Shown here: piece after piece, positions 45,138-52,897 of the stretch | Layout: every line of letters begins with the position of its first letter | How positions within the stretch are numbered: position 1 is the stretch's first letter | Origin: a virus | Virus record (IMG/VR): IMGVR_UViG_3300030233_000054 | Location: 1 to 58,481 of that record | Strand: one strand, 5' to 3' | Length of the DNA stretch: 58,481 nucleotides | Notes under the pieces: model-generated | The model's database searches: none | The model's input: the letters and a program-made list of their open reading frames with translations, nothing else | Told to the model about the DNA's origin: nothing | Program-made: the position numbers and the translations under genes

Positions 45138-45733
45138 GCTGTCTCCTTCGCGGTCGCCTTGGTGCTGGCATGAATCTCCCTCAAAATGGCGCTCTGTCGC
45201 TCCGGCATGGCCGCTTCCAACTCTGCCCACCGGGCGATGATCTTTGGCCAAGCTGTATTTGGGTGAACGTCGGCTACCTTATGCATCTTATCGCGCCATC
45301 CAAACCGCTCCACCAGCCGTAGGCACCGGCCCAGATCGTCCGCATCCAGGGGCGTAAATCCATCGTCGATGGCCATTGCCCTTCGCTGAGCCGAGCTAGG
45401 CTCCGCGAGAACCGAAAAAATGCACTCGGAACTCTTTCCTACATCTAATCCGTACCACCAAGCGCTCTCCGGGTCTAAACCCTTAAGTTTTTTCTCGATC
45501 TCAGCCCGCCAACGGGAAAGCCCAGCCTTCGTCCCAATCGTAAGAATAGTATCCGGACGGGAAGTCAACTTGAGATGTCGGCTTATCCCCGCGTCCATCA
45601 GCGATCCTTTGGGGAATAGGCCCGCGCTTTCGCTTAATGAGGTCAGTGGAAGGCCGAGGCCGTCAATGCCCTCCATCGTCCAGCCATGCGCCCATCTCAA
45701 AATGGCGTACTCCGGTTTGTTGTCTTGATTCAT
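45134..45733 (-). CDS. hypothetical protein between replication genes
   Basis: The 199-residue product starts MNQDNKPEYAILRWA. It includes SAWWYGLDVGKSSEC and a C-terminal helical part (LGRCLRLVERFGWRD). It is coupled by ATGA overlaps to the initiator upstream and the helicase downstream, so a replication role such as helicase loader is plausible. No Walker motif is visible. Confidence 0.65.
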   Translation of the reverse strand: MNQDNKPEYAILRWAHGWTMEGIDGLGLPLTSLSESAGLFPKGSLMDAGISRHLKLTSRPDTILTIGTKAGLSRWRAEIEKKLKGLDPESAWWYGLDVGKSSECIFSVLAEPSSAQRRAMAIDDGFTPLDADDLGRCLRLVERFGWRDKMHKVADVHPNTAWPKIIARWAELEAAMPERQSAILREIHASTKATAKETA

Positions 45734-46686
45734 AATTCACTTCCTCCTTCGGTTGATAATGTCTTGACCCGCTCCCAGTGCTTCGGCTCGCAGTTTGCCT
45801 TGATGTCCGCCTCCAATTCGCTTTCCCGGCCTGTGGCTTTACCGTGGATGTTTTGCCACATCCGCAGGCAAATGCCGTCATCCGCTGGATTTTCATCTCT
45901 GAGGAGCTGGAGGAGCTTATCGCGGTGGAACCCTGCCCATGGGGCCGGTAACGCGCTGGCGGTTCCGCTGCGGCTCACGGCGGGCCTTTCTGGTTCGTCT
46001 TCCCATCGCCGATCCATCAGCCAATTGCGCGGTGCCGCGATGTACCGGGCTTCGGTCTTTTCCCGCATCACCTCGGCAGCGTAGCGCTTGGCTCCGTCAA
46101 TCATCACCTGGGGATCGTACCCGGCGCTGACGCACTCATGCCATGCCCTCATGGCCTGGGCTTGGTTCTTCTGCTTGGGGTAGGCTCGCCAGAAGTGATC
46201 AAAACCACTCGCCTCCCCCTTTGAGGGGGTAGGGGGTGTTATTTCCTTCTTTTCCTTCTTACTATATATATTGGCTCTTTGGTGGTCGGTTGGTGGTCGC
46301 TCTCTGGCCGGTTCGCGGTCTGGTTGCTGGTCGGTTAGTGGCTCTTCTTCGGTTTTCTGCATGTTGTATCTATCGTAATTACAGATACATAAGACGGTTA
46401 TTCCCTGGTCTTTTTCGAGGCCCACCATCTGGTCTTGTTTGAGGTTTTGAATAAACCCCTTCACCTTAGACCGTGACCAGCTCCACCGGTCAGACAGGAA
46501 GCGCTCAGAGGCGACAATCCCACCACGTGGAACCTCGACAAGGGAGCCTGAAACCAACTGCTTTGTGGGCACATAGGCCGCAAGCTGTAGCAAGTCAATC
46601 CAGGCTTCCGCCATGCTGTAGGACCGCTTCTCCTTCCAGAGCCAGTGTCCAAACAGCGATCTGTAAATTTTCAAATATCCAGCCAT
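45730..46686 (-). CDS. replication initiator-like protein (DnaD/O type)
   Basis: The 318-residue protein opens MAGYLKIYRSLFGHW, then AEAWIDLLQLAAYVP and RGGIVASERFLSDRW with WSRSKVKGFIQNLKQ, a winged-helix DNA-binding start typical of phage replication initiators. A linker follows (about 110-155, including TPPTPSKGEA), then a C-terminal domain with FDHFWRAYPKQKNQA and ARYIAAPRNWLMDRR, common in DnaT/DnaC-partner proteins. Together with the plus-strand gene at 12953 this phage carries two such initiators. Confidence 0.82.
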   Translation of the reverse strand: MAGYLKIYRSLFGHWLWKEKRSYSMAEAWIDLLQLAAYVPTKQLVSGSLVEVPRGGIVASERFLSDRWSWSRSKVKGFIQNLKQDQMVGLEKDQGITVLCICNYDRYNMQKTEEEPLTDQQPDREPARERPPTDHQRANIYSKKEKKEITPPTPSKGEASGFDHFWRAYPKQKNQAQAMRAWHECVSAGYDPQVMIDGAKRYAAEVMREKTEARYIAAPRNWLMDRRWEDEPERPAVSRSGTASALPAPWAGFHRDKLLQLLRDENPADDGICLRMWQNIHGKATGRESELEADIKANCEPKHWERVKTLSTEGGSEL

Positions 46687-46693
46687 TTACGTC

Positions 46694-47071
46694 TCAATTT
46701 TTAAAGGCCCGCGTGTAACGGTGTGCCTTGTTTTGCTTACTCGGAACCCATTGTATATCCAGAAGTTGATTTCGCTTTTTGATTGCTGCGCGGGCACGTT
46801 GAATATCCGGAAGGTTGTTTCGGATCGCCGCCCAGCTATCCGAGAAGACAATTATCAATGTGCCCGGGTAAAATCGCTTTGCGTACTCGACTGCCTGTAA
46901 TATGGCATAAGCCTCGTTCTCCTCCGTGTGGGGGTTGCCTGGTAAATACCCGCGCCTCACCAATCCTCCGTTGACATCAGCCACAGCCCACACCCAATGC
47001 GGAGCCCCACCTGCGTCAGCATAGAACACCTCTTGGTGAGTGGGCTTGTTTTCTAGTAAGTGCGCTTTCAT
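46694..47071 (-). CDS. RNase H-like protein
   Basis: From ATG 47071 the product has 125 residues (MKAHLLENKPTHQEV). It shows the RNase H-fold order: YADAGGAP (first Asp), TEENEAYAILQAVEY (Glu), IIVFSDSWAAI (Asp) and, near the end, KQNKAHRYTR with the His typical of the fourth position. The family cleaves RNA in RNA-DNA hybrids, which fits primer removal next to SSB and initiator. Longer upstream starts extend into the SSB gene and are not favoured. Confidence 0.78.
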   Translation of the reverse strand: MKAHLLENKPTHQEVFYADAGGAPHWVWAVADVNGGLVRRGYLPGNPHTEENEAYAILQAVEYAKRFYPGTLIIVFSDSWAAIRNNLPDIQRARAAIKKRNQLLDIQWVPSKQNKAHRYTRAFKN

Positions 47072-47075
47072 CGCA

Positions 47076-47516
47076 TCACCACGGGATTTCATCATCCTCC
47101 GGCAGCGGGTCCGGCTCCTGGCGCTGGGTGGCGTTCTCATGCTGCGGATCGGTTCGCGGGCGCACATGCTCTCCGTTCTTCATCGCCGCTGATGGAAGGA
47201 ACTGCACGCGGTCAGCACGGACCTTCAGCTTGCTGCGCTTCTGTCCGTCCTGGGTTTCCCACTGCTCAAACTTCAAACTGCCCTCGATGAAGACGCTACG
47301 TCCCTTGGCGAGATACTGCTTGCAGGTTTCGGCCTGGCGTCCCCACACCTCGATGTCCACATAGGTCACCTCCTCGCGGGATTCGCCGTTGCCGTCCTTG
47401 TACTGCCGGTTGATCGCAATGCCCAGGTCGCCAATGGCGGTGCCCTTAGGGGTGTACCGCACATCGGGATCTCGCGTGAGATTGCCCATCAGGAATACTC
47501 GGTTCAAATCTGCCAT
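47076..47516 (-). CDS. ssb: single-stranded DNA-binding protein
   Basis: The 146-residue protein starts MADLNRVFLMGNLTR. It has the OB-fold signature of bacterial SSB (RDPDVRYTPKGTAIG, VEVWGRQAETCKQY-type strands, GRSVFIEGSLKFEQW). Its C-terminus is the acidic tip DDEIPW, which recruits replication and repair partners, though the usual final Phe is Trp here. It protects single-stranded DNA during phage replication. It is the first of the replication genes after a two-base gap. Confidence 0.93.
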   Translation of the reverse strand: MADLNRVFLMGNLTRDPDVRYTPKGTAIGDLGIAINRQYKDGNGESREEVTYVDIEVWGRQAETCKQYLAKGRSVFIEGSLKFEQWETQDGQKRSKLKVRADRVQFLPSAAMKNGEHVRPRTDPQHENATQRQEPDPLPEDDEIPW

Positions 47517-47517
47517 G

Positions 47518-47676
47518 TTACTTGTTCTCCTTTTCTATGTCCGCCATTTCTTGAATGACGTGTTTGAGTTTGGTTTTCACGCGACCGGCTTTCCGCGTGG
47601 TGATTTCTTGGTGCTTCGCGCATTTATCCATCAGCGATATGCAGGCATAGATGATGTTGGCGACGGTGGTGAACAT
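47518..47676 (-). CDS. small hypothetical protein
   Basis: The 52-residue product starts MFTTVANIIYACISL and ends EMADIEKENK. It lies directly before SSB, with the AAGGAGAACA that serves SSB contained in its last codons. It is helical with a hydrophobic N-terminal half. No family is recognised. Confidence 0.55.
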   Translation of the reverse strand: MFTTVANIIYACISLMDKCAKHQEITTRKAGRVKTKLKHVIQEMADIEKENK

Positions 47677-47682
47677 GAGGCT

Positions 47683-47934
47683 CTACTGTTTCAGCTTCTT
47701 TGCCGCGTAGCGAAGGGCCATCATGACATTGAACGGGTTAGGCATCTTCGACGTGTCGCCGCTTTTGCAGCCTTCCGCTATCGCGTCTGCCATGGCCTCG
47801 AAGCCCTTGGATGCATCCAGGGGCTCTTCCTTCCCTTCAATCGGCAGGCGGCCGTACTGCCAGCGGTACAGTTCCACCTCAGCCCAATTTTCTTCTGGAT
47901 CGGGCACATCCATGGTTTTTCCGTTAATTTCCAT
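47683..47934 (-). CDS. small hypothetical protein
   Basis: From ATG 47934 the product has 83 residues (MEINGKTMDVPDPEE); ATG 47940 adds two. Its helical C-terminal half contains NPFNVMMALRYAAKK. A good ribosome binding site (AAGGAGAAAG) precedes it. It belongs to the run of small early genes with their own ribosome binding sites. Confidence 0.6.
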   Translation of the reverse strand: MEINGKTMDVPDPEENWAEVELYRWQYGRLPIEGKEEPLDASKGFEAMADAIAEGCKSGDTSKMPNPFNVMMALRYAAKKLKQ

Positions 47935-47969
47935 CTGCATTTCTTTCTCCTTGTTCGATGTTGTCTCTA

Positions 47970-48266
47970 TTACTTCTTCCTGATCTGATTTCTGGCCGCA
48001 GAAAGCGCTTCATCGTAAAGCATCTCGGGATCTTCACTTTGCAGTTTGCGGGCAAGGGCGCGGATACGCCCCCATTCGTCCTTGTATTCAGAGCTGGCAA
48101 CTTCGCCGAAAATAGCCCGGTGCAGTTCCGTGGCAGCCCACTCCAAGCCTTTCGCCTTTCCTTCAAAACTCCGGCGGGCATGCGAGCAAGTTGTCTTAGC
48201 GGCGCAGTCGTGCGCGTCGGCTGCCTCCATCTCGAAATCCCTTAGTAGCTGTTCGTATTTATCCAT
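47970..48266 (-). CDS. small helical hypothetical protein
   Basis: The 98-residue product starts MDKYEQLLRDFEMEA at 48266, after AAGGAGAATC. It is mostly helix, with three Cys (AHDCAAKTTCSHARR). No family is recognised. Confidence 0.65.
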   Translation of the reverse strand: MDKYEQLLRDFEMEAADAHDCAAKTTCSHARRSFEGKAKGLEWAATELHRAIFGEVASSEYKDEWGRIRALARKLQSEDPEMLYDEALSAARNQIRKK

Positions 48267-48291
48267 GATTCTCCTTGTTGATTGTTCGTGC

Positions 48292-48603
48292 TCAGGCGGC
48301 GCTGTTCGTGGGGATTTCAATCTCCTTGATTTCTTCCTCAAGGCACGTCGGGCAGAGGGGAACACCCTCATTGTCCGCCTTCATTTCACCCATCGGCAGG
48401 CGCTTGTTGCAGGACTCGCATTGCTCGGCCCCCTCTTCGTCGATCAACGCCCCCAGGCTGTTGATGCATTTCGAGTATGCCTTGATTTCGCCGTACCGTT
48501 GTTGCTTGGTAAGTTGACCACGCTCCTCATCTTGAAGAACATCCAGTTCAGCCTTCTCGTTGATCCACTTTGCCCGGAGGGCGATTAAGCTTTCAGTTTC
48601 CAT
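48292..48603 (-). CDS. small zinc-binding-type protein
   Basis: From ATG 48603 the product has 103 residues (METESLIALRAKWIN). An N-terminal helical coiled coil is followed by CESCNKR and CPTCLEE, a four-Cys zinc finger reminiscent of the DksA/TraR type. DksA-like proteins act on RNA polymerase, but the match is only to the cysteine pairs and helical lead. AAGGAGAAGG precedes the start. Confidence 0.65.
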   Translation of the reverse strand: METESLIALRAKWINEKAELDVLQDEERGQLTKQQRYGEIKAYSKCINSLGALIDEEGAEQCESCNKRLPMGEMKADNEGVPLCPTCLEEEIKEIEIPTNSAA

Positions 48604-48637
48604 TCCTTCTCCTTGTTGTTCATTCACTGCACTCAAG

Positions 48638-48660
48638 CCGATTTGTCTTTCAAAAATCGG
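48638..48660 (-). terminator. small hairpin in early region
   Basis: CCGATTT at 48638-48644 pairs with AAATCGG at 48654-48660 around a nine-base centre. It lies in the 173-base gap between the RGVEGTH-protein gene and the zinc-binding gene and may attenuate early transcription. Confidence 0.35.
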
Positions 48661-48776
48661 CGATTTTGATACTCAATCTCCCGCGTGTTTTACCGGATGC
48701 GCGGCCCCCGGTGGGTCAAATCTTGGGGTCTAGGTTGCATCGGGCATCACCTCCTTTCGCACAGGTAAAGATTCGC

Positions 48777-49097
48777 TTACTTGGCGTGAGTTCCCTCCAC
48801 CCCACGCGCCTCACGCTTGGCGGTGCGGCTGTTCAGGATGTCGAGGGCGGCTTGCAGGTGCTCGGCGGCTTTGGCGTTCTCCTCACAGGCAAACTTGCTG
48901 GCCTGGTAGTAGTCGATCCGGTCCTTCACCGCCTTGATCACGTTCTCAACAAACGCGCCGTTCGGTTCCTTACGTTCCTCACCACGGCCAAGCGGGCCGT
49001 TCTGCCAACTGATGGCAAAGCCGGGGCCATAAGTGCTGCCGCCTGCGGGGTTACCATTGGCGTCGTTCCAGTGTTCGGATTGGATGGGTGTTTCCAT
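48777..49097 (-). CDS. small phage protein with RGVEGTH C-terminus
   Basis: The 106-residue product starts METPIQSEHWNDANG. The core NGAFVENVIKAVKDR, YYQASKFACEENAKA and LQAALDILNSRTAKR is followed by EARGVEGTHAK. This FAC-x-EN ... RGVEGTH signature marks a very common phage protein family built around a helical hairpin. I recall no proven function. A relation to helical-hairpin cyclic-nucleotide sponges (Tad1/Acb2 types) is speculation. A start ribosome binding site, AAGGAGAACC, is clear. Confidence 0.8.
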   Translation of the reverse strand: METPIQSEHWNDANGNPAGGSTYGPGFAISWQNGPLGRGEERKEPNGAFVENVIKAVKDRIDYYQASKFACEENAKAAEHLQAALDILNSRTAKREARGVEGTHAK

Positions 49098-49119
49098 GTG
49101 GTTCTCCTTTGGTTTTGGG

Positions 49120-49617
49120 TTATCCCTTCGGCGTCCATGCCTTCAGGGTAGAGTCGTTTTTTGCGTAAAGCGGGTGGAAGGGACTGCCGTCCTCGTTTTC
49201 CTTGATGCAGTAGAGATTTGTTCCAGCGGCCTTCAGGATGCTGCACACCACATGCACGCGCCCCTGGTGCTTCCCGTCCTTACCCCAAGCCGCTACAATC
49301 TGAGGGGACCGGCTTGCCCAATCTCGCAAGATGGCGTCATTCTCCGGGCCGATAAGATCGGGCGCTGCCTTCATGTCCTTCGGCTTGGTAGATCGGTAGG
49401 CGAAGAGATTGAGCATCGCGAATCCCGTGTAACCCCACTTGCCGCTAAGGGTCTTCACCCGCTTCAGCGTATTATCTAAGTGGAACTCATCTGCCGTGCT
49501 TGGATTGAGCCCGATCCACGGCAGGATCTTCAACTCCTGCGCGAATAGGCCGTCATCCCATGTGTGAATGAGGGCGTATCTATACTTTCGGCAATCGCTG
49601 AATTTACATTTATTCAT
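49120..49617 (-). CDS. DUF1643 family protein
   Basis: The 165-residue protein starts MNKCKFSDCRKYRYA. The family signature is clear: ILPWIGLNPSTADEF, then DNTLKRVKTLSGKWG, MLNLFAYRSTKPKDM and VAAWGKDGKH. DUF1643 proteins are frequent in phages and mobile DNA; their reaction is unknown. It shares an ATGA overlap with the nuclease gene upstream. Confidence 0.88.
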   Translation of the reverse strand: MNKCKFSDCRKYRYALIHTWDDGLFAQELKILPWIGLNPSTADEFHLDNTLKRVKTLSGKWGYTGFAMLNLFAYRSTKPKDMKAAPDLIGPENDAILRDWASRSPQIVAAWGKDGKHQGRVHVVCSILKAAGTNLYCIKENEDGSPFHPLYAKNDSTLKAWTPKG

Positions 49618-50072
49618 GGCTTAAACTCCTGAAGCACCCACTCCCCCTTCTTCCGCTGCGCCGCGATGAACTGGTAGTAGGGATAGAGCCGGGCGGCGGT
49701 CTTGATCTTCACCAGCGCGTCATCGCGCCAGAAGCCCTTCACCTCCCACATCACCAAGCGGGCACCGTCCTCGGCCAGCGTCGTGAAGTCGGGCGTGTAG
49801 CGGCACCGCTCGGCCAGCTTCAACGTGTGCGTCTGCGTGCCGATCCAGGCTCCGGGCGGCAGCGTGGCCTGCAAGTGGGCGAGGAAAGCCCTCTCCGTCT
49901 TGTTCAGCCGGGCCACATCCGCCTGCACCTGGGGCGCGGTCGTGAACGTCCGGGGCGCTTGGGGCGGGCCGGGATTCTTCCCGCCGTCCGCCTTCGCCTG
50001 GGCCTTCCCGTAGCTGCCATCCGGCTGCTTCGTCAGGCCCATCCGCTGCAAGTCTGCTTCCGTCCAGTTCAT
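49614..50072 (-). CDS. DUF1064-like phage nuclease
   Basis: The 152-residue protein starts MNWTEADLQRMGLTK. After a low-complexity lead, LNKTERAFLAHLQAT begins a PD-(D/E)XK-type fold with CRYTPDFTTL (Asp) and VMWEVKGFWRDDALV (E-x-K), then KIKTAARLYPYYQFI. This is the pattern of DUF1064 phage endonucleases, thought to act on recombination or replication intermediates. It is coupled to both neighbours. Confidence 0.85.
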   Translation of the reverse strand: MNWTEADLQRMGLTKQPDGSYGKAQAKADGGKNPGPPQAPRTFTTAPQVQADVARLNKTERAFLAHLQATLPPGAWIGTQTHTLKLAERCRYTPDFTTLAEDGARLVMWEVKGFWRDDALVKIKTAARLYPYYQFIAAQRKKGEWVLQEFKP

Positions 50073-50212
50073 ATCTTTTTCGAGATGACGTAACGGCAGC
50101 GCTTGCAGGTGAAGTGCTTGCTTCCGTTAAACTCCCAGTCGTTTCCTCTGGATTTGTGCCCAAGCAATCGACAGAAGAACTGACGCACCCTGCTCCAAAA
50201 ATCCTCTCTCAT
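50069..50212 (-). CDS. small Cys-rich protein
   Basis: The 47-residue frame starts MREDFWSRVRQFFCR at 50212 and is ATGA-coupled at both ends. It has C-x-x-x-GHK, then FTCKRCRY, the layout of very small zinc-binding phage proteins (CRxxGHK ... CxRC). The function is unknown. Confidence 0.65.
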   Translation of the reverse strand: MREDFWSRVRQFFCRLLGHKSRGNDWEFNGSKHFTCKRCRYVISKKI

Positions 50213-50604
50213 TTCGCCACCGCCTTCCCGCCGCAATCAATCACGCCAATGTGCTTGTAAACCGTGTGGACGCTGTCGTCTTCCAGATCCGCGTATTGAG
50301 CTTCGTAGGCGTGGCGCTGCAACTCTCCTGAATGCTCATTCCACACGTTAAAACCGAGTATATTCACCCTCTCCGGCACGATGTGTGTTTGCTCATGGCA
50401 GGGGCCACCCTCAAGCAGGGCAACAACATTCACCTGCTCCGACCCTTCGGCTATCACCTCGCCACCAAGCATTCCGTCATACTTTCCGTTTTCGCTTAAC
50501 GACTTCATGCGCTCGATGGCGTCGGCCTCACTGGTCGCGTGAATAGTCGCGCTCCACTGACTGCCGTCGTGCGGGTAGATGAATATATGCGGTTTAAACA
50601 CCAT
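50209..50604 (-). CDS. hypothetical early protein
   Basis: From ATG 50604 the product has 131 residues (MVFKPHIFIYPHDGS), beginning with a strand-rich half and DAIERMKSLSENGKY. It overlaps the upstream gene by 11 bases. No family is recognised. Confidence 0.65.
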   Translation of the reverse strand: MVFKPHIFIYPHDGSQWSATIHATSEADAIERMKSLSENGKYDGMLGGEVIAEGSEQVNVVALLEGGPCHEQTHIVPERVNILGFNVWNEHSGELQRHAYEAQYADLEDDSVHTVYKHIGVIDCGGKAVAK

Positions 50605-51346
50605 CGCCGCCTCCGCAATCAATCCACACGTCCGTGCCGGGGAGCTTGCGCTGCCAGTTAGACATTTCATCAAACTCAATCCAACTAGCACCGTTGGCTA
50701 GATTTATCTCTAAGCGGATGCCTTTATGGCAAACGCCGATTACTGACGCCCACTCAATAACCCACCCCCACGTCTTACTTCTCACCACCGTCCCTGGCGG
50801 GAAGTCAGAAGGCCCGGGCGGCATGGGCGCTGGCGCGGATTCGGCCTCTTCCATCATCTCCCGCACGTCGTTGAGTGTATGGGAGGATTCCTTCCCCGGC
50901 ATCGGCTCGATGGTTCTGAATGTGTAATCGCAGTCTGCCGGGAAGTCAGACTTCAAGGGAATCCATTCCCTTAGTAGGTTATCCCAAAGTTCATATTTCC
51001 GGGCGAATTTAATTTCCCGTTTTAATGTAAGGCGGTATCTCTTATCTACTTCGACCTGCTCAGGAGTCAGCCGCGCTCCGTTCTCAAGGTCTTCAACGCG
51101 GCACCCCCACTCGTCTGCCCAGGGCTTCCAGAGGGCGTTGAAGTCGTCGGCGGATGTCCATTCTCGAACGATTCTGGCGGCAGGTTCCGCTGGGTAGGGT
51201 CGCCCATCGAGTCCATAGATATAGTGTGATTCTTCGTCTCTAAGCCTCCATGCGTCAGCATGATGATGCACTAAAGTCAGGATTGCTTTTTGCCCATCAT
51301 CGCGCAAGTACGCTCCGGGCCCGGTGATTTTGAACGGTTCGCTCAT
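50594..51346 (-). CDS. hypothetical early protein
   Basis: From ATG 51346 the product has 250 residues (MSEPFKITGPGAYLR). The first 50 residues (KAILTLVHHHADAWR, HYIYGLDGRPYPAEP) look like one small beta unit and the end (TWGWVIEWASVIGVC) like another, SH3-like. A ribosome binding site (GGAGAATCAC) lies just before the start. The function is unknown. Confidence 0.65.
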   Translation of the reverse strand: MSEPFKITGPGAYLRDDGQKAILTLVHHHADAWRLRDEESHYIYGLDGRPYPAEPAARIVREWTSADDFNALWKPWADEWGCRVEDLENGARLTPEQVEVDKRYRLTLKREIKFARKYELWDNLLREWIPLKSDFPADCDYTFRTIEPMPGKESSHTLNDVREMMEEAESAPAPMPPGPSDFPPGTVVRSKTWGWVIEWASVIGVCHKGIRLEINLANGASWIEFDEMSNWQRKLPGTDVWIDCGGGDGV

Positions 51347-51368
51347 GTGATTCTCCGTGGTGGGTGGG

Positions 51369-51533
51369 TTAAATGTGGTATTCAGGTTCCGGCAATTTCG
51401 GGACCAGCTTGGGTTTCCAGAGTTCCAGCGCCTTCTGCAAAAGCTCATAGTCTTCTTCCCTAATGCCGAGCGGAACGGACGCCTGTAGGCCGTCGCCAAC
51501 GGGAATATAGAGCCAGCGCGGTTTCGTGCTCAT
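51369..51533 (-). CDS. small hypothetical early protein
   Basis: The 54-residue product starts MSTKPRWLYIPVGDG and ends PKLPEPEYHI. It follows the gene 51535-51804 with the stop and start one base apart (TGACATG). Confidence 0.6.
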   Translation of the reverse strand: MSTKPRWLYIPVGDGLQASVPLGIREEDYELLQKALELWKPKLVPKLPEPEYHI

Positions 51534-51534
51534 G

Positions 51535-51804
51535 TCAGTTAACCTTTGCCTTTCTCGCGGCGCTGCGCGCATGAAGCTTTTCCCTGAGAACTTCTCTCGC
51601 CAGCCCGCTTGCAATGGGTGCTACGCGGTAAGCGGTCCATCCGCAGTTGACGCCGGTAAACGTGGATTCTGATTTGGCGATGTAGCGCAGCTTGCGAATG
51701 CTTTGGCGATACAGCCATGCGTAGTAATCCTGGTAGGCCCTGCGTAGCGGTTCGATGTGCTTCTCTGCACGTTTCACGCGACGTTGTTCATTTTTTTCAG
51801 TCAT
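51535..51804 (-). CDS. small basic hypothetical protein
   Basis: The 89-residue product starts MTEKNEQRRVKRAEK, with a basic helical lead, an aromatic middle (AYQDYYAWLYRQSIR) and a basic tail. Nucleic-acid binding is possible. AGAACGAGAG lies before the ATG. Confidence 0.6.
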   Translation of the reverse strand: MTEKNEQRRVKRAEKHIEPLRRAYQDYYAWLYRQSIRKLRYIAKSESTFTGVNCGWTAYRVAPIASGLAREVLREKLHARSAARKAKVN

Positions 51805-51816
51805 CTCTCGTTCTCC

Positions 51817-51834
51817 CCCGGCTTCAGCGCCGGG
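51817..51834. terminator. GC-rich hairpin between early genes
   Basis: CCCGGC at 51817-51822 pairs with GCCGGG at 51829-51834 around a six-base loop, with TTTT following on the plus strand. It lies in the 44-base gap between two minus-strand genes. On the minus strand no T-run follows, so attenuation rather than strong termination is likely. Confidence 0.45.
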
Positions 51835-51848
51835 TTTTGGGGTTGGGG

Positions 51849-52049
51849 TTATATTTCCGTGCGGGCCAACAAATCTGTATTAGCGGCTATTTTTGCTGTT
51901 GATAGATACCTAACGCTGTCGATCTTCCCGTCTACTCCGTAGAGATAGCACCGCCCGCGCTTCTGGATTTCGTACATCGGCTTGTCGCCTACATAGCCTT
52001 TCCAAAGGTCGTGTGTTTTCTTTTCCCATTTGATCTTCTTCATCCTCAC
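51849..52049 (-). CDS. small hypothetical early protein
   Basis: The 66-residue product starts MRMKKIKWEKKTHDL (MKKIKW at 52043 is an alternative). The middle (GRCYLYGVDGKIDSV) looks like a short beta hairpin. Its start overlaps the previous stop as ATGA. Confidence 0.6.
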   Translation of the reverse strand: MRMKKIKWEKKTHDLWKGYVGDKPMYEIQKRGRCYLYGVDGKIDSVRYLSTAKIAANTDLLARTEI

Positions 52050-52321
52050 TCCTGCATGTTGATGCAGCCCTCGGTTTCGGTGTATTCGATGAACTCCACG
52101 TCACAATATGGAACCTTGGAGATGAAAGCTTTCACGCCGCAGCACGGGCATTTCTCTGACCACAATTCCAAACCGCGATAGATTTTATTCACCCAGCAAA
52201 TGGTCCCTGGAGGTAGTATCTGGACGCCATTCTTCAGTGAGCACTTGAGGATTACATGCCGCCCCACCATGTCTCTCTTGAGCTTGGGCGCGGGGACGAT
52301 CTTGTATGGTTTCTCCGCCAT
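52046..52321 (-). CDS. small Cys-containing early protein
   Basis: From ATG 52321 the product has 91 residues (MAEKPYKIVPAPKLK). A KOW-like strand set (VGRHVILKC, LPPGTICWVNKIYRG) is followed by KCPCCGVKAF, a possible zinc knuckle. It starts one base after the previous gene stop. Confidence 0.65.
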   Translation of the reverse strand: MAEKPYKIVPAPKLKRDMVGRHVILKCSLKNGVQILPPGTICWVNKIYRGLELWSEKCPCCGVKAFISKVPYCDVEFIEYTETEGCINMQE

Positions 52322-52322
52322 C

Positions 52323-52574
52323 TCACTCCCCCGCGCTCGCGGCCTCCTGGGTGGGTGCTTCGATGTCATCGGCAGGAGCGAAGTGCCTGCGGGCGTCGAA
52401 GCTGGCGTAGTACTCCGGCCCGTCGCTGATAACTTCCAGCGGCACCATGTCGTCGTGAGCGTGCGCAATGGCGATTTCCTTGGCATGCTCTAAGTCACGA
52501 GCGCTCTTCACTCGAATGGTTCGTGTGTAGTCCACGGGGCCAAGCGTGATGATATAGTTTCCGGTAGTCTTCAT
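52323..52574 (-). CDS. small hypothetical early protein
   Basis: The 83-residue product starts MKTTGNYIITLGPVD; strands (YTRTIRVKSARD) and one helix (LEHAKEIAIAHAHDD) suggest a small alpha-beta fold with an acidic tail. It is ATGA-coupled to the gene before it. Confidence 0.65.
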   Translation of the reverse strand: MKTTGNYIITLGPVDYTRTIRVKSARDLEHAKEIAIAHAHDDMVPLEVISDGPEYYASFDARRHFAPADDIEAPTQEAASAGE

Positions 52575-52897
52575 TTCCTCACTGCCTTTCTGCTGATAGA
52601 ATTTTCCGCGAGAGATTGAGGTTTATTCACCCCGGAATACCCGAGTTTCTTAAGTTCTATATCGTAACCCTTACCCTCCTTGAGTTCGGGCCTTTCGCCT
52701 GACTTGTGTCGATTACATGCGGGGGTCCAGTATGCAATGCCGCATTGCCACCAAAGCATGTCTCCCTCTCCAATACATCTGGACTTGTCGTTTTTTTCGA
52801 CATAGATAGCGCACTGAGATGTAAATTGGGTTTCTTTGCAGTTCACCCACACTTTATCCTCAAGTTGAATGACTCCGATTACTTCGCCTCCGACCAT
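52571..52897 (-). CDS. hypothetical early protein with conserved-looking Cys
   Basis: From ATG 52897 the product has 108 residues (MVGGEVIGVIQLEDK). Four or five Cys occur (NCKETQFTSQC, RCIGEG, WWQCGIAYWTPAC) in an aromatic context. It overlaps the end of the lipoprotein gene by 19 bases in another frame. The function is unknown. Confidence 0.6.
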   Translation of the reverse strand: MVGGEVIGVIQLEDKVWVNCKETQFTSQCAIYVEKNDKSRCIGEGDMLWWQCGIAYWTPACNRHKSGERPELKEGKGYDIELKKLGYSGVNKPQSLAENSISRKAVRK

